Below, in pieces: positions 18,286 to 26,721 of a DNA stretch of 64,000 bases. The notes below the pieces were generated by a model, which worked only from the letters and a program-made list of their open reading frames with translations, was not told where the DNA came from and searched no databases. The position numbers and the translations under genes are program-made. The DNA is from Singulisphaera sp. GP187 (GTDB lineage Bacteria > Planctomycetota > Phycisphaerae > Phycisphaerales > SM1A02). How positions within the stretch are numbered: the stretch's first letter is position 1; each line of letters opens with the position of its first letter. The stretch is from NCBI GenBank assembly GCA_945871915.1, contig CAMBXO010000002.1, forward strand, positions 161,790 through 225,789, written 5' to 3'.

Positions 18286-19881
18286 TCAATCGGCTGAGGC
18301 ACTGGGGAGCGACTCGGTATCCGCCATCCCAATCGCCCACCGCCTTTCGGGCATATGCAGTCGACTGGCCGCTAGGAAAAGGCCGCCAATCCCGACACCG
18401 ACAAGAATGCCCAACCGACAAAACATTCCCCACCACTCATCCCCAAAGGGCAGTGCCATGTCGATGCCGACAATAACCACCGCCATGGCGGCGGTGGAAA
18501 GCAGCGTCTTGCCCAAACTCTTCCAGACCACGGCATCCATCAAATGGCCAAGGCGTCGATGAAGCGTGCGAGACAGCAACCAACATTGAATGAAGGCGCA
18601 GACCGTTGTGCTCCACGCTAGTCCCGAAAGATTGAGTGGTGTCCAAATGAGTGTGACATTGAGCAGCACATTGAGCCCCACCATCATCAGACTCACGCGT
18701 GTGGGTGTGCGTTGATCACCCAATGCATAGAACGCTCGCGTAAGCAATTGAATGGCACTGCACGCGGCCACCGCTGGCGCAAAGGCCATCAACACGTGTG
18801 CGATGCGCGATACCTCATCTGGGCCACACCGACCACCAAGATAAATCGTCGCCGTAAGTGGCTTGGCAACGAGCATCAACCCAACACTGGCTGGCACTCC
18901 AATAAACACAACAAGCCGCAACCCTCGGCGCAACGTGTGCATGAACACGTGCGAGTCGTTGGATTGTCTGGACAACAATGGGAAGATGGCGGTGGCGACG
19001 GAAATCCCAAACACTCCAAGCGGAAATTCGAACAGCCGACTCGCCCAATTCAGCGTTGCGTTGCTTCCTTGTGCAAGTGGAAATGGCGTTCCAAAGATTG
19101 TCGGGCCAATCGATGTTGGGTAACTGGCAATCAGACTGTCGACAAGCACATTCAGTTGATACACGCCCAATCCAAGCATCATGGGCAAGGCGGCAAGTAC
19201 GGTTGTGCGAAGCGGAACACGGCTGGCCGCCACATGAAATCCGGGGCGGATGTTCTGACCTCGCATCGCCACCATCATCCACACCACTTGCGCCACACCT
19301 GCCATCACCACACCCATGGCGACCCATCCGATTCGATTGCGACTCTCCGATTCGCCATCCGATGGAATCCACCATGCAGCGAGTGCCGCCGTGATGATCG
19401 CCAGATTCAACAGAATGGGACTCGCTGCCGCTGGACCGAATCGTCCGTGCACACCCAGGATGGCCCCCAGCAGCGCGACAACGCACACCATGGGCATGTA
19501 TGGAAACATCAGAACCGTCAGCCGGATCACCAGCGATTGGTCGGGTGTCGTGGCCGGAAGACTGGTCAGCACCACCTCGCCAATGACCACAATGACTGCA
19601 AGCACGACCACCAGAAGCGAGATCAGCGTTCCAGCGAATCGGCGTGCGGCTGCGGCATCGTCCCGCTCTAACTTTGCATAGACCGGAACAAAACTTGCCG
19701 TCAGGGCTCCTTCCCCAAAGAGCCTGCGAAACAGATTGGGTATTTGAAACGCAAGTGCAAACGCGTCCATGACGGGGCCTGCACCAAACGCACGACTCTG
19801 CACGGCATCACGAGCAAGCCCTGTAAAACGACTTGCCAGCGCGAGCAGGGAAACCGTGCGGGTGTGCTTCTCAATCGACAT
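18286..19881 (-). CDS. murJ: Lipid II flippase MurJ
   Basis: Polytopic membrane protein of 531 residues that moves lipid II across the inner membrane for peptidoglycan synthesis. The start RTVSLLALASRFTGLARDAV and FQIPNLFRRLFGEGALTASF are MurJ signatures. About 14 hydrophobic segments follow, with NVLLNVTLIWTPL and a Cys/Gly-rich last helix. Presence of MurJ agrees with the current view that planctomycetes make peptidoglycan. It is divergent from the small lipoprotein gene (38 bp apart). A minus-strand terminator lies about 160 bp beyond its stop; nothing was recognised in the gap. Confidence 0.94.
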   Translation of the reverse strand: MSIEKHTRTVSLLALASRFTGLARDAVQSRAFGAGPVMDAFALAFQIPNLFRRLFGEGALTASFVPVYAKLERDDAAAARRFAGTLISLLVVVLAVIVVIGEVVLTSLPATTPDQSLVIRLTVLMFPYMPMVCVVALLGAILGVHGRFGPAAASPILLNLAIITAALAAWWIPSDGESESRNRIGWVAMGVVMAGVAQVVWMMVAMRGQNIRPGFHVAASRVPLRTTVLAALPMMLGLGVYQLNVLVDSLIASYPTSIGPTIFGTPFPLAQGSNATLNWASRLFEFPLGVFGISVATAIFPLLSRQSNDSHVFMHTLRRGLRLVVFIGVPASVGLMLVAKPLTATIYLGGRCGPDEVSRIAHVLMAFAPAVAACSAIQLLTRAFYALGDQRTPTRVSLMMVGLNVLLNVTLIWTPLNLSGLAWSTTVCAFIQCWLLSRTLHRRLGHLMDAVVWKSLGKTLLSTAAMAVVIVGIDMALPFGDEWWGMFCRLGILVGVGIGGLFLAASRLHMPERRWAIGMADTESLPSASAD

Positions 19882-19919
19882 GGGAGAACTCCCAGCGGGA
19901 GCCCTGTAGGATCGGCGTT

Positions 19920-20390
19920 ATGCGAAGTCGATCTGCATGTTTCATGGCGTGCCTCGCTCTGGTGGCATGGACGGCTGTCAACGCCGGTTGCATTGCAAAG
20001 GTCGCCCGAATAGGGAAACTTCTTTCACCTGGCGAGCCTGAGACCATTATGGAGAGCGATGTAGGTGCGCCGCCCGACATGGAGAGCCGCCACTCGGAAA
20101 ACATTGAATTGAAGGGCGAGACGCTGGCAACGGGCCGCTTTACCTTTCGAGGAAGGATTGAAGAAACCGACTCGTTTGCACAAGAGATCAACGAGCGATA
20201 TCAGGAACGCGGCTGGAAACTTTTACGCAGTGAGATCGATCCCACGCATGGCCGTTTGTATTACGAGAAGGACACGCGACTGGTCGAAGTGAATTTCAAG
20301 AACAATCCGATCAACCCGTCGATGTCGCAGGCAACGGTAATGGTGGGGCCGATTCCTGCACAGCCTGCTCCTGTTGGCCCTTCCACATAG
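19920..20390 (+). CDS. Small putative lipoprotein of unknown function
   Basis: A 156-residue protein. The N-terminus has a hydrophobic signal ending AVNAGC, an imperfect lipobox (Asn at -3). The rest is a small alpha/beta domain: GRFTFRGRIEETDSFAQEIN, YQERGWKLLRSEIDPTHGRLYYEKDTRLVEVNF, reminiscent of envelope proteins that help assembly, but no family is claimed. The tail is Pro-rich. AGGA lies nine bases before the ATG. The coding region overlaps the convergent parA-like gene by 80 bp. Confidence 0.68.
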   Translation: MRSRSACFMACLALVAWTAVNAGCIAKVARIGKLLSPGEPETIMESDVGAPPDMESRHSENIELKGETLATGRFTFRGRIEETDSFAQEINERYQERGWKLLRSEIDPTHGRLYYEKDTRLVEVNFKNNPINPSMSQATVMVGPIPAQPAPVGPST

Positions 20391-21192
20391 CCACAATGCT
20401 TTGGGCCACGCGCCGATAGTCCTCGGCTCCGGGACACTTGCTGTCATAGTCAAAGATGGTCTTGCCGAAACTCGGCGCTTCCGCCAACTTGATGTTGCGA
20501 CGAATCGGTGGCTGCAGCAGTTGACAGTGCCGCCACGGAACATCGGTGCCTCGGAATGACTCAAGGTGAGAGTGAATTTCCTCGACCACGGCCTTGCCAT
20601 GACTCGAGAGCGTTTCATGCATACACAGGATCACCCCGCTGCAGACAAGTTGCGGGTTCAGACCCGCGGCAACCAACTGCACCGTTTCAAGCAGTTTTTC
20701 AAGGCCTCGCAGTGCAAGATAGTGCGCCTGCATTGGAACAATGACTTCGTTCGCGGCGGTGAGCGCGTTCACGCTGAGTACGCCAAGACCCGGTGGGCAA
20801 TCAAGCAGAATGCAATCGAATCGCGTGTGCAATGGTGCGAGTGCGTTTCGCAACACACTTTGCACATCCGGACGCCCCGCCAGTTCACCTTCCACGAGGG
20901 CCAATTCTGTATCGGCCGGAATAAACGAAAGACCTGGCCGCGCTTCGACCACGCAGTCCCAAGCCGTGGCTGGTGGATCCGCAAAGAGCGAACTGGTACT
21001 CGGTCGCCCTTCATCGGTTTCCACTCCAAAGTGCAGGGAGAGATTGGACTGCGGATCCAGATCAACCAACAGGGTTCGAAGTCCGGACTCCGCAAGTGCC
21101 GCACCCAGATTGACCGTTGTGGTGGTCTTCCCAACTCCGCCCTTCTGATTTAACAGAGCGACGGTGCGAGTGGCGGGTGTGGTCGCGGACAT
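20311..21192 (-). CDS. ParA/Soj-family ATPase
   Basis: A 293-residue P-loop ATPase of the ParA/MinD superfamily. It has the deviant Walker A LLNQKGGVGKTTTTVNL (Lys in KGGVGKT), the A' segment TLLVDLDPQSNLSLHFG, Walker B-like CILLDCPPGLGVLSVNAL and the C-terminal RRNIKLAEAPSFGKTIFDYD typical of chromosomal Soj/ParA. No parB or parS is next to it. ATG 21192 is chosen over the longer frame because the Walker region begins soon after it. The ~25-residue tail after the ATPase core is Pro-rich and encoded partly antisense to the lipoprotein gene. Confidence 0.9.
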   Translation of the reverse strand: MSATTPATRTVALLNQKGGVGKTTTTVNLGAALAESGLRTLLVDLDPQSNLSLHFGVETDEGRPSTSSLFADPPATAWDCVVEARPGLSFIPADTELALVEGELAGRPDVQSVLRNALAPLHTRFDCILLDCPPGLGVLSVNALTAANEVIVPMQAHYLALRGLEKLLETVQLVAAGLNPQLVCSGVILCMHETLSSHGKAVVEEIHSHLESFRGTDVPWRHCQLLQPPIRRNIKLAEAPSFGKTIFDYDSKCPGAEDYRRVAQSIVAMWKGQQEQAVQESAPPLPLPATSTG

Positions 21193-21298
21193 CACATGTG
21201 AGTATAGAAACTTGCGCCGCGAAACCCATCTCAAACCGACCGCGTTCGAACTCGTCGATCACGATGCAATGGAGGGCGTCAGACGAACGCAACACGCC

Positions 21299-21985
21299 TC
21301 ACGCAGCAACCACCGGTTCATGTTCAAGCGTGGCCACCTCTTGAATGTGCAGGAGTTTCAGTGTCTGGTCGACGGATTGCCCAACTGGATTCAGCCACGA
21401 ATCCATGACATCACGCCGCAAGAAAATGGGGCATCGGTCATGGCCTGCGGCAAGCACCTCCGCTGGCGGGTCGCCAGTAATCACCGCGAAGGATGTGATG
21501 GATTCCGACAGAACAGGTGCCACCCAATGATCAAAGAGAACGGGGCACCACATCACGTCGCGGCCGAGTGGCCCAAACGACACAAGGTTTTTCTTACCCG
21601 TCTGGCGATCCACCACCCACTCGAAGAATCGTTCGAAGACCAGAAGGCCATGATTTTTTTGAAGCAGTGGTTTCCATGTGCGCCGCGTACGCAGCGCGTC
21701 CAACCTTGCATTAAATAAATTGTATTTTGAAGGAAGTTCGTCATGCGACCAATGCGGATGCACGCGATACCGCATGGGCGAGACAACTCTCTTGCCGTCG
21801 TGCCATGTGATGATCGGCGCCCAATCATTTGGAAAAATCCGTGCGTTCGTTTCCAGTGGCTTAAAGTGTTTGGCATCCGCCGCGGATCGAGCCGCATACG
21901 CCGCAAATGCTTCGTGCATGGGCGTTGCGCCAAACAAGGCCTCGATGCGACTGAGATCTTGGACAACTTTGAGGGAGAAGCAGAT
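21299..21985 (-). CDS. SOS response-associated peptidase (SRAP; HMCES/YedK family) with apparent AUC start
   Basis: SRAP proteins form a stable thiazolidine crosslink with abasic sites in single-stranded DNA through the N-terminal Cys2. The body is clear: NLFNARLDALR (Asn92), LLVFERFFEWV (Glu122), AAGHDRCPIFL (His182). The usual MC start is missing from ATG, GTG or TTG frames; the first such codon (TTG 21937) would drop the catalytic Cys. Reading upstream gives ATC-TGC-TTC-TCC at 21985-21974, encoding (M)CFSLKVVQDLSRIEALFGA, a normal SRAP N-terminus. GAGG lies six bases before ATC, and an in-frame TGA is two codons upstream. I infer AUC initiation giving 228 residues, coupled to the upstream stop. 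Confidence 0.8.
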   Translation of the reverse strand: MCFSLKVVQDLSRIEALFGATPMHEAFAAYAARSAADAKHFKPLETNARIFPNDWAPIITWHDGKRVVSPMRYRVHPHWSHDELPSKYNLFNARLDALRTRRTWKPLLQKNHGLLVFERFFEWVVDRQTGKKNLVSFGPLGRDVMWCPVLFDHWVAPVLSESITSFAVITGDPPAEVLAAGHDRCPIFLRRDVMDSWLNPVGQSVDQTLKLLHIQEVATLEHEPVVAA

Positions 21986-21988
21986 GGG

Positions 21989-23704
21989 TCACCTCACGGG
22001 TGGAACGCTGGTGTCGGCCGTCTTGTCCTGCGGCGGAGCTGCCTGAGTTGCACTCCACCAACCCGATGGATCAAGTGCCAAGAGAGGAATAGGCGTAAAC
22101 GGCGGCACGGAAAGACCCGCGCATTGTCGCGTGCCAGAGCCCCCAGGCGAACGAGCAACACCAAGAAGCAACACGCTTGACATGCCCGGTTCACGCGATG
22201 CACTGTTGGCATCCGCTCGCTCACACCATTCAGCGGGCAACTCAATGACGCACCGCCAGCGATCGGCAAATGTGCTTCGATGAATGGTCGGCTTTGGAAG
22301 TTCACCGAGACCCTCCACGATTGGTTCGCCCTGCTCTCGCACTCGAATGCGGGCGATGCCTCGACTTGTTTCACCCACCAGCACTTCGAGTTCATCCAAT
22401 TCAGTTTCTCGCGGACGAAGGCACTCGGCAAAAATCTCCCACACGCCAAATCGCCGCCGCAGACTCGCCGTGGATCGCCACTCCTGAGGCGGAGCCGTCA
22501 CGCGACCTCGCTGAGCATCGGCAAGAGAAAGCGATGGAAGAAGTAACCCCACGCCGAGGCCTGGTGGACGAGGAGTGACAAGACCGGCACCAACCGGAAG
22601 CCGCCGCTTCCACTCTTTCCATTGCAAGAGCAGCGTGCCGGAGATCGGCGACGCGCTGCGTGTGATGAGGTCTGGCATCAATTCAGGTGGCCGCTCCATG
22701 GTCTGGCGACCAATGCCATGTGCGGGAACGCGCATGGCCAACGGCGGCATGGCTGGACTCTCCATCCATGACAACATGACGATCGCTTCTTCGCTTGTTG
22801 GATTTGCTGCAACCACGCGAACCGAACTTCCGTCATCACCTTCAACCCAGCACATCAGTGGTGGTTGAGCCCGCAACCACGTAAGGGCTCCGTCCATCAC
22901 TTGCTCCTCCGAACGGCTTCGGTCCACCAGCAAACTAAGCAACGCCGAGAGATCGTCGCTCTTGGCAATCCATGCCGCAATGCGAACCTCAAGTTTGCCC
23001 TGCGTTTCGCTGCAGACCGCGGTGAGACGCTCCCGAAGTTCGTTGGCCACACCCGGACTGACTCGCTCCACTCGATCCAACCCTGCTCGCCAGAGTTGCC
23101 CGCGATGCAGCGCGAAACGCTGTGAGACCTCGTCACCCGTCGGCGCGGGGGGCTGCAATCCCGCAGCTTCCGCAAGAAGCCACCATCGAAACCATTCGGA
23201 TGGAGCAATGGGATCGGGTTGTTCCTGCTGAGCGTTGGCTGAAATGTGTAACTGCGGACGATCCACAAACGGAAGAGGGTCGACCAGTTCGAGCCACGCG
23301 GGATCAACCGTGCCACTTCCAAGTTGCAGTGGGCCACTCACATCGATTGGCATGTTGGCCATCAGAACAACCGTTCCAGTTTGTTCTGGCGGCGCTCCGG
23401 ATGGCGCACGAGCGATCGGTCGAATGTCCAGTTGCTCATCGCTGCGAGTCCATGATCGTTCAACCGACGGCACCGCCGACGCAACCCATCCAATAACGCC
23501 ATCAATCGGCCGACCACCATCCGTGCGTTGCAGTGCGATCGAGTCAGGCCACTCGGTTCGGCCACAACCGTTGAGCGGCAACACCAACATGCCACCGCGC
23601 GCTGCGGCCGGTCGATTCATGGCAGGTGTAATGTCTCCAGCATGTACCGCCTGCACCAGAAGCAGTGCAACCACGGCGGCGGGCCGAAATGAATGCGGGT
23701 TCAT
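21989..23704 (-). CDS. Large exported protein of unknown function
   Basis: A 571-residue protein with a signal peptide (NPHSFRPAAVVALLLVQAVHA). No family was recognised. It is beta-rich and tryptophan-rich in the middle (SEWFRWWLLAEAAG, VWEIFAECLRP), with a few cysteines. Its ATG overlaps the stop of the upstream gene by 4 bp (ATGA), and its own TGA is followed after three bases by the SRAP ATC start in the same frame. The position suggests co-expression with biotin ligase and SRAP but does not show function. Confidence 0.72.
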   Translation of the reverse strand: MNPHSFRPAAVVALLLVQAVHAGDITPAMNRPAAARGGMLVLPLNGCGRTEWPDSIALQRTDGGRPIDGVIGWVASAVPSVERSWTRSDEQLDIRPIARAPSGAPPEQTGTVVLMANMPIDVSGPLQLGSGTVDPAWLELVDPLPFVDRPQLHISANAQQEQPDPIAPSEWFRWWLLAEAAGLQPPAPTGDEVSQRFALHRGQLWRAGLDRVERVSPGVANELRERLTAVCSETQGKLEVRIAAWIAKSDDLSALLSLLVDRSRSEEQVMDGALTWLRAQPPLMCWVEGDDGSSVRVVAANPTSEEAIVMLSWMESPAMPPLAMRVPAHGIGRQTMERPPELMPDLITRSASPISGTLLLQWKEWKRRLPVGAGLVTPRPPGLGVGLLLPSLSLADAQRGRVTAPPQEWRSTASLRRRFGVWEIFAECLRPRETELDELEVLVGETSRGIARIRVREQGEPIVEGLGELPKPTIHRSTFADRWRCVIELPAEWCERADANSASREPGMSSVLLLGVARSPGGSGTRQCAGLSVPPFTPIPLLALDPSGWWSATQAAPPQDKTADTSVPPVR

Positions 23705-24468
23705 GGCCGTTGCGGTGCAGCGTGGATCGGCGCGTTCGCTGAATCGGCGGGCGGTGCTGCGGGCACGGGTGCATCCGCTTGGTGTGGCGACCGGTTGACG
23801 GAAGGCGCATCAACCTTTGGCGCGACCACATCTTTTTGCACCACCACTTCCTTTGGCACGACCACTTCACTTGGATTTCGTGCGCCATATCCCGGAATAC
23901 CGCCCTTCGCCCGTGCACGATCCTGATCGTTGACTGGGAAAAAATCGATGCGGCTCTCCGCAAGACGCGTGTCAATGGGTCCATCACCATCGGGCTTTCC
24001 CTCACGGACATCGTCTCCGCGAGCGTCGATTTGATTCGGATCAATCTTGCGTTGAGGAATCGTGATGCCCGGCGCAGCCAGCATGGTGGCCTCGGGTCCA
24101 TATCGAATGCCAGGCTTTCGAAGTGTGGCGAAGTCCGGACGGCCAATGTGAAAGGTGACACCAGCGGGCCACAGCACATAGGTCTTGGTGGCTCTTCGGT
24201 CCTTGATCGTCATGTAATTCCCTTGCTCAAACACGGCATACATGCCACCCTGACTTCGAACCAAAAGGTCGGGACGACCAGCCACGCCAAAGAGTCGCAT
24301 GAAATTATTTCCTTCGCCAAGTTCGATCGGCAAGTGGCGCAGCGAAGTTCCTAATGCACTCATATCCGAAATGCCTTGCTCAACAGGAACCAAGTCGCCG
24401 GCTTGTTTGGATTGTGCCGCAGCCATGGAGGCTGGCAGCAGAAGGATGACCAAGGCAGCTCGATTCAT
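23701..24468 (-). CDS. Exported protein of unknown function with Val/Pro-rich tail
   Basis: A 255-residue protein. The signal peptide is NRAALVILLLPASMAAAQ. A compact domain (about 20-170) has LPIELGEGNNFMRLFGVAG and YVLWPAGVTFHIGRPDF. The tail has repeats of the VVVPKEVVVQKDVVAPKV kind and ends in Pro/Ala-rich sequence, which looks like a wall-spanning spacer. ATG 24468 overlaps the birA stop by 4 bp; the longer frame would sit inside birA. It is coupled to the next gene by another ATGA. Confidence 0.72.
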   Translation of the reverse strand: MNRAALVILLLPASMAAAQSKQAGDLVPVEQGISDMSALGTSLRHLPIELGEGNNFMRLFGVAGRPDLLVRSQGGMYAVFEQGNYMTIKDRRATKTYVLWPAGVTFHIGRPDFATLRKPGIRYGPEATMLAAPGITIPQRKIDPNQIDARGDDVREGKPDGDGPIDTRLAESRIDFFPVNDQDRARAKGGIPGYGARNPSEVVVPKEVVVQKDVVAPKVDAPSVNRSPHQADAPVPAAPPADSANAPIHAAPQRP

Positions 24469-25283
24469 GGGCGATCCATTGTAGATCGGCTTTCGACTGT
24501 CTGTGGCTGTACGCGCGTGGTGTGAGCATGCAGAAACTGTTCGCCATGTTCGGTTTGAACCAATAATCCACGCGATGGATCGCATCGAATCACCACACCT
24601 TCGACAAGCCCTTGTGGCGTGCTGAATCGCAGCCGCAATCCAGCGGTGCGGTCGAGTTCTGAATAACTGGCCTCAAGAAGATTGGATGGCTGAGAGAGTG
24701 CAGCATCGAGTCGCAGGATCAATTGCTGCAGAACATGCAAGCGATCCACCAGACTGCCCAGCATGTGAAGGCTGGCGGCGCGATCGGCGAGTTCGCCGGC
24801 AAATGTGGTCTGTCGAACATTCATGCCAAGGCCAATCAACGCGCGACCATTTCGGATTTCAATCAGAACGCCTCCAACTTTTCGCGGAGTGCCACCCACC
24901 CACGCGGCCATGACATCGTTGGGCCACTTCACTGCAATCCGAGACGCCGCCTGCGTGCTTACGCAGGCTCGTGCCGCAGACGCTGCGGCAACTGCGGCAG
25001 CCATCGCAAGCCGATCAGGCGACTGTTGCGCCACCACACATGTGATGGCAACTCCATCCATTGCGGTGTCCGCCCACGAGTGACCAAGGCGACCTCGCCC
25101 ATTTACTTGTCGCCCGGCCATGACCAAGGATCCTGCTGGAAGATCCCGTTCCGTGGCAACATCTTGGGTACTCGAAGTTTCTCGAACTACGCACACGGTA
25201 CGAAAGTGGTCGGTCGTCGCGGCTGTCTGCTCCAACGCATCGGGCCACAATTCGATTGGACGATCTGCTGGCACTGCATTCAT
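24465..25283 (-). CDS. birA: Biotin-[acetyl-CoA-carboxylase] ligase
   Basis: It activates biotin to biotinyl-5'-AMP and transfers it to the carboxyl carrier protein. TSSTQDVATE, GRQVNGRGRLGHSW (the GRGRxxRxW-type adenylate loop), VKWPNDVMA and GGVLIEI follow in the order expected of BirA. There is no N-terminal helix-turn-helix, so it is a group I ligase without repressor function. The C-terminal SH3-like domain is present. Both ends are coupled: ATGA overlap with nadC upstream and with the exported gene downstream. Confidence 0.93.
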   Translation of the reverse strand: MNAVPADRPIELWPDALEQTAATTDHFRTVCVVRETSSTQDVATERDLPAGSLVMAGRQVNGRGRLGHSWADTAMDGVAITCVVAQQSPDRLAMAAAVAAASAARACVSTQAASRIAVKWPNDVMAAWVGGTPRKVGGVLIEIRNGRALIGLGMNVRQTTFAGELADRAASLHMLGSLVDRLHVLQQLILRLDAALSQPSNLLEASYSELDRTAGLRLRFSTPQGLVEGVVIRCDPSRGLLVQTEHGEQFLHAHTTRVQPQTVESRSTMDRP

Positions 25284-26230
25284 GGGCGAGACACTTTTAC
25301 CCGTTGCATGTCAAGGCCAAAGTCAAGTTGCGGTGCCGAGTGCGTGATGGAACCAACACTGATGAAGTCCACTCCGGTGCGGGCGATCGCACGAACTGTT
25401 CGCAGAGTCACTCCCCCGCTGGCTTCCAATTGCAGGAAGGGTGCCTGTTGATTTCTCAATCGCACGAGCCGTTTCATCAGAGGCGGCTTCATGTTGTCCA
25501 GAAGAACCGAATCAAGAGTTCCTTTTGGCAGAGTGAGCAGCGCACGGAATTGAGTTTCCGAGTCCACTTCGGCCATGGTGAACGCCAAGGTTGAGCAACG
25601 CCGTGCTCGACTGACCGCTGCGGAGATTTGAGCCGCAAGGCGAGTGGGTGTGATGCCCGCAAGATGATTGTCCTTGGCAAGAAATGCGTCGTGCAAACCG
25701 TGACGGTGGGACACACCACCGCCACAGACCACGGCATATTTTTCAAGAGCTCGAAGGCCGGGGGTTGTTTTTCGCGTATCGCGAATGCGAGCACGCGTGC
25801 CGTGTGTTTGTTTTACCAACGCTGCCGTTGCCGTCGCCACGCCACTCATTCGGCCAAGAAGGTTGAGCATGATGCGTTCGATTTTCAACATGTCGCGTAA
25901 CGAACCACGCAAGGTCAGAACGCGCTGGCCCGCGCGACACGGGTGGCCATCCTGAACATGAACCCTGCACCGAACGCGCGGCGCGGCCACTGCGAGCAGA
26001 TGGCGAACCACAAGGATTCCGCTCACAATTCCATCGCTTCGAGCCCCAACATGTGCAACGGCCTGTTGCTTCGGAGGGATCATGGCTTGGCTGGTGACAT
26101 CGCCAGCCTCGGCTAAATCCTCTTTCAAGTAACGACGCAATCGAGCGTGCAGTTGTCGTGTGGTCTCACTGAGTGTTGGGCGAACAATTCGCTTTGCAGA
26201 TTGTTTCCAAGACGACATTCGACGAGCCAT
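25280..26230 (-). CDS. nadC: Nicotinate-nucleotide pyrophosphorylase (quinolinate phosphoribosyltransferase)
   Basis: NadC converts quinolinate and PRPP to nicotinate mononucleotide in de novo NAD synthesis. In 316 residues there are RRYLKEDLAEAGDVTS, LNLLGRMSGVATATA, RIRDTRKTTPGLRALEKYAV, GGGVSHRHGLHDAFLAKDNH, DSVLLDNMKPP, LEASGGVTLRTVRAIARTGVDFISVGSITHSA: the complete family pattern. ATG 26230 is used; the longer frame extends into the divergent HIT gene. It heads the series nadC-birA-two exported proteins-SRAP. Confidence 0.95.
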   Translation of the reverse strand: MARRMSSWKQSAKRIVRPTLSETTRQLHARLRRYLKEDLAEAGDVTSQAMIPPKQQAVAHVGARSDGIVSGILVVRHLLAVAAPRVRCRVHVQDGHPCRAGQRVLTLRGSLRDMLKIERIMLNLLGRMSGVATATAALVKQTHGTRARIRDTRKTTPGLRALEKYAVVCGGGVSHRHGLHDAFLAKDNHLAGITPTRLAAQISAAVSRARRCSTLAFTMAEVDSETQFRALLTLPKGTLDSVLLDNMKPPLMKRLVRLRNQQAPFLQLEASGGVTLRTVRAIARTGVDFISVGSITHSAPQLDFGLDMQRVKVSRP

Positions 26231-26290
26231 GACCACAGAGTATGCGGCGATTCCAATTCTTCGCCATGCCCTCGGTGCTAGGCTTCGACC

Positions 26291-26701
26291 GTGACCATCT
26301 TTTCTCGAATCATTCACGGATCCATTCCGTGCCATCGAATCTTTGAAAACGATCGCGTGATTTCGTTTCTGGATGTGCATCCACTCAGCCCTGGTCATGC
26401 CCTTGTGGTGCCGAAAGAGGAGAAGGCGTTTCTGCACGAACTCTCAGCCGAGAGTGCGGCGGCCCTTGGGTGCGCACTCCCTCTGATTGCCAAGGCGGTC
26501 ATGGACTCAACGGGCGCGGCGGCGTACAACATTCTGCAAAATAATGGTGCGATCGCCCACCAACTGGTCATGCATGTGCATTTCCATGTCATTCCGAAAT
26601 ATGAAGATGGTCGCGGACTGGGTCTTGTCTGGAACGGCCACGCACTCGATCCGGTCGCGGCTGCTGCGATGGCGGCGGACATAGCGTCGCGGCTTCGCTG
26701 A
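26291..26701 (+). CDS. HIT-family hydrolase
   Basis: A 136-residue histidine-triad protein, the class that hydrolyses nucleoside phosphoramidates or dinucleotides. It has FENDRVISFLDVHPLSPGHALVVPKEE near the N-terminus and the catalytic triad MHVHFHVIPK (HxHxHxx). It starts with GTG about 60 bp from the divergent nadC and is a lone gene between nadC and the convergent glutamate dehydrogenase gene. Confidence 0.93.
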   Translation: MTIFSRIIHGSIPCHRIFENDRVISFLDVHPLSPGHALVVPKEEKAFLHELSAESAAALGCALPLIAKAVMDSTGAAAYNILQNNGAIAHQLVMHVHFHVIPKYEDGRGLGLVWNGHALDPVAAAAMAADIASRLR

Positions 26702-26721
26702 ACCGCGAACAACGTACGGAC

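Noticed and set aside
18712..19671. 319-codon plus-strand frame opposite murJ
   Set aside because: Composition is His/Arg/Gln-rich with no signal or motif, as expected of an antisense shadow; murJ is certain.
21299..21937. SRAP starting at TTG 21937
   Set aside because: It lacks the N-terminal Cys essential for the family and drops conserved first residues; the ATC start fits better.
22270..22578. Plus-strand frames opposite the 571-residue exported protein
   Set aside because: Several overlapping short frames without motifs; shadows.
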